Positions 5,468 through 7,084 of a DNA stretch of 7,084 nt are shown piece after piece. A program made the translations under genes and the position numbers. Source of the DNA: an uncultured Rhodospirillales bacterium (GTDB lineage Bacteria; Pseudomonadota; Alphaproteobacteria; Rhodospirillales; 2-02-FULL-58-16); contig CAJXGZ010000123.1 of NCBI GenBank assembly GCA_913053795.1, forward strand, positions 1-7,084. The letters are read 5' to 3'. Under the pieces are notes generated by a model. That model did no database searches, was not told the DNA's origin, and worked only from the letters and a program-made list of their open reading frames with translations. How positions within the stretch are numbered: the stretch's first letter is position 1; every line of letters begins with the position of its first letter.

Positions 5468-6910
5468 ATGATTTTCGACCGCGACATCGAGACGTTTATC
5501 CGCGCCTTTGCCAAAGAAGTTGAGGAGAACAACGCCGCGGTCTTCGTCGGGGCAGGTCTTTCCGTTGGGGCGGGGCATGTCGACTGGCGGGGGCTTCTCA
5601 AGCCGATCGCAGAGGATTTGGGTCTGGACGTCGAGCGGGAACATGATCTGATTGCCCTCGCTCAATACCACCGAAACGAAGAAGGAAACCGTGCCAAACT
5701 GAACCGCATCCTGATCAACGAATTCGCACGTGATGCCCAATTGAGCGAGAATCACCGCTTGCTCTCCCGTCTTCCCATCTCCGCCTACTGGACGACCAAT
5801 TACGACAAGCTGATCGAGAAGGCGCTCGAAGAAGCCGGAAAGCGACCGGACGTCAAACATGCTGACAATCAACTGGCGTTCACGAGACCCGGACGCGATG
5901 CCGTTGTCTACAAGATGCATGGGGATATCGATCATCCAGACCAAGCAGTGCTCATCAAGGACGACTACGAGAAATATCACCAGGCACATCAACTGTTTCT
6001 GACGGCGCTCGGTGGTGATCTCGTCTCCAAGACTTTCCTGTTCCTGGGGTTCAGCTTCTCGGACCCGAACCTCGATTACATCCTGGGCCGGGTGCGTGTA
6101 AGCCTTGGGGAGAACGTGCGCGGACATTACGCCATCCTGCGGCGCGTGCAGAGACCGGACGCAGAAGACAACACTGATTACCAGTATCTCTTGCGCCAAC
6201 AGGAACTGTTCATCGGCGATCTCAAACGGTTCGGTATCAAGGCATTGTTGATTGACCGGCACGAGCAGATCACAGAAATACTTCGCCGTATACACGAGAT
6301 GCACCGGCGTAAATCGGTCCTCATCTCGGGTGCCGCGCATGATTACGGTCGTTGGAGTGCGCAAGATGCAGAGGCATTCATGCATCAGATCGGCAATAGG
6401 CTGGTTTCGGGCGGGTTCCGGCTCGTATCCGGGTTCGGCCTAGGAATTGGCAGCGGTGTCATCAGCGGCGCGCTGGAAAGGGTGTTCCGTGAGCCATCAA
6501 TGACCATATCCGATCAGATGCTGCTCCGACCGTTTCCGCAGACCCCGCCAGACGGCATGACGCGTGACGAGATGAACACGGCGTACCGTCAGGACCTCAT
6601 ATCAAACGCCGGCATTGGTGTCTTTTTGTTTGGCAATAAGTTGAAAGGCGGGGAAATTATCAATTCCCCAGGTGTCAAAGAAGAGTTCAACCTCGCCCAT
6701 GAGCAAGATTTAGCATTGGTTCCGATTGGCGCGACTGGTTACATGGCGAAAGTTCTTTGGGATCGGGTAACGAAGAACTTCGACGAGTTCTTCCCGGATC
6801 ACAGCGATCTTCGGGGCCCGTTCCAGATACTCGGCGATGATAAGGCCGATGATGACAAGCTCCTCTCGGCTTTGATGCAGATATTGACGACTCTATCTGC
6901 GAAAGCGTGA
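5468..6910 (+). CDS. thsA: Thoeris ThsA: SIR2 NADase with C-terminal SLOG sensor domain
   Basis: The 480-residue protein is co-linear over its whole length with Bacillus cereus ThsA (476 aa). The SIR2 domain (about 1-280) has VFVGAGLS (25-32), YWTTNYDKLIEKALE with catalytic N111, VVYKMHGD with catalytic H151, and KTFLFLGFSFSDPNLDYIL (188-206). The SLOG domain (about 283-480) has LISGAAHDYGRW (S287, G288), VSGFGLGIGS (320-329), R374, GNK (K391) and EEFN (E406), which match the residues that bind the cyclic ADP-ribose signal (S290, R371, K388, E403 in B. cereus). All key residues are present, so it should be active: signal binding makes the tetramer degrade NAD+ and stops the infected cell. ATG 5468 has AGGGA overlapping the thsB stop, which suggests translational coupling. 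A longer upstream frame start at 5345 lies inside thsB and is rejected. No terminator follows. Confidence 0.96.
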   Translation: MIFDRDIETFIRAFAKEVEENNAAVFVGAGLSVGAGHVDWRGLLKPIAEDLGLDVEREHDLIALAQYHRNEEGNRAKLNRILINEFARDAQLSENHRLLSRLPISAYWTTNYDKLIEKALEEAGKRPDVKHADNQLAFTRPGRDAVVYKMHGDIDHPDQAVLIKDDYEKYHQAHQLFLTALGGDLVSKTFLFLGFSFSDPNLDYILGRVRVSLGENVRGHYAILRRVQRPDAEDNTDYQYLLRQQELFIGDLKRFGIKALLIDRHEQITEILRRIHEMHRRKSVLISGAAHDYGRWSAQDAEAFMHQIGNRLVSGGFRLVSGFGLGIGSGVISGALERVFREPSMTISDQMLLRPFPQTPPDGMTRDEMNTAYRQDLISNAGIGVFLFGNKLKGGEIINSPGVKEEFNLAHEQDLALVPIGATGYMAKVLWDRVTKNFDEFFPDHSDLRGPFQILGDDKADDDKLLSALMQILTTLSAKA

Positions 6911-6915
6911 TTTAC

Positions 6916-7084
6916 CTACTTCGCCTTTCCTCCGAACTTTTCCACCGTCCTGAATGCTCCCAGGCCGAGCATGCCGAGCAGCACCGTCATCAACTCGCCC
7001 ATGGCTAGGTCGGGCGGCAGGGATGCTTCGGCCCCGGTGTTGACGATGACCCAGGGGCGATCAGGTCGCCCAGACCGTCCATCG
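6916..7084 (-). CDS. C-terminal end of a phage/GTA-type three-TM holin, partial at the window edge
   Basis: The minus-strand frame is open from the window edge to a TAG at 6916-6918 and gives the last 55 residues. A polar stretch ends in RPWVIVNTGAE, then LPPDLAMGELMTVLLGMLGLG forms a hydrophobic helix, followed by the motif AFRTVEKFGGKAK. This resembles the C-terminus of the Holin_3TMs family (PF11351: RPxxA..., hydrophobic helix, GxRTxEKxxG), found in gene-transfer agents and phages of proteobacteria, where it permeabilises the inner membrane for lysis. It converges on thsA with a 5-nt gap. The identification rests on a short tail; the rest lies outside the window. Confidence 0.6.
   Translation of the reverse strand, partial: DGRSGRPDRPWVIVNTGAEASLPPDLAMGELMTVLLGMLGLGAFRTVEKFGGKAK

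Noticed and set aside
5441..6385. 314-codon minus-strand frame opposite thsA
   Set aside because: It is a long antisense shadow of a strongly conserved gene, with no recognisable domain and codon bias explained by the opposite strand.
1..7084. CRISPR arrays, tRNA or rRNA genes, and long direct repeats that could be att sites
   Set aside because: Reading both strands by eye showed no regularly spaced repeats, no RNA gene signature and no long duplicated boundary sequence.

Overview
The window holds two adjacent, divergently oriented modules, each built around a TIR-domain protein, set among relics of mobile DNA and next to what looks like a phage holin gene. Nothing in it is housekeeping. It reads as a defence island, probably inside or beside a prophage, in a fairly GC-rich bacterium. 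A proteobacterium is most likely, judging by GC content, Shine-Dalgarno use and the type of holin, but no gene here fixes the taxon.

Left edge (1-376). The minus strand starts with what looks like the 5' end of an IS21-family istA transposase gene. The similarity fades after about 22 residues. The plus strand carries a start-less C-terminal reading frame that I do not recognise, and a perfect 7-bp inverted repeat.

Minus-strand module (377-4170). A polytopic OPT-superfamily transporter is followed, with a 13-nt overlap if the GTG start is used, by a large protein that fuses a TIR domain to a class I methyltransferase resembling EgtD (histidine N-alpha-methyltransferase, Methyltransf_33). I know of no described system with this pair of genes. 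It is the best candidate here for something new.

Spacer (4171-4409). This AT-rich stretch carries a possible promoter for the OPT gene and three related motifs (two direct, one inverted) that resemble the repeated ends of IS21-type elements. A 56-codon frame like the tail of an IS110-family transposase follows (4410-4580).

Plus-strand module (4591-6910). This is a Thoeris anti-phage system. A 55-residue basic protein comes first, then ThsB, a TIR protein of the MTH538/DUF1863 type, and then a full-length ThsA (SIR2 NADase plus SLOG sensor) starting 7 nt after the thsB stop. In Thoeris the TIR protein senses infection and makes a cyclic ADP-ribose isomer, which binds the ThsA SLOG domain and switches on the SIR2 domain to destroy NAD+. 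Here ThsB is unusual: it is fused in frame to an N-terminal CCCH zinc-binding motif and a glycine-zipper membrane-like segment. A strong internal ribosome site lies just before the TIR part, so long and short forms may both be made. A hairpin upstream pairs with a perfect Shine-Dalgarno sequence for an alternative GTG start.

Right edge (6916-7084). Convergent with thsA, only 5 nt away, is the 3' end of a gene resembling a three-TM phage or gene-transfer-agent holin.
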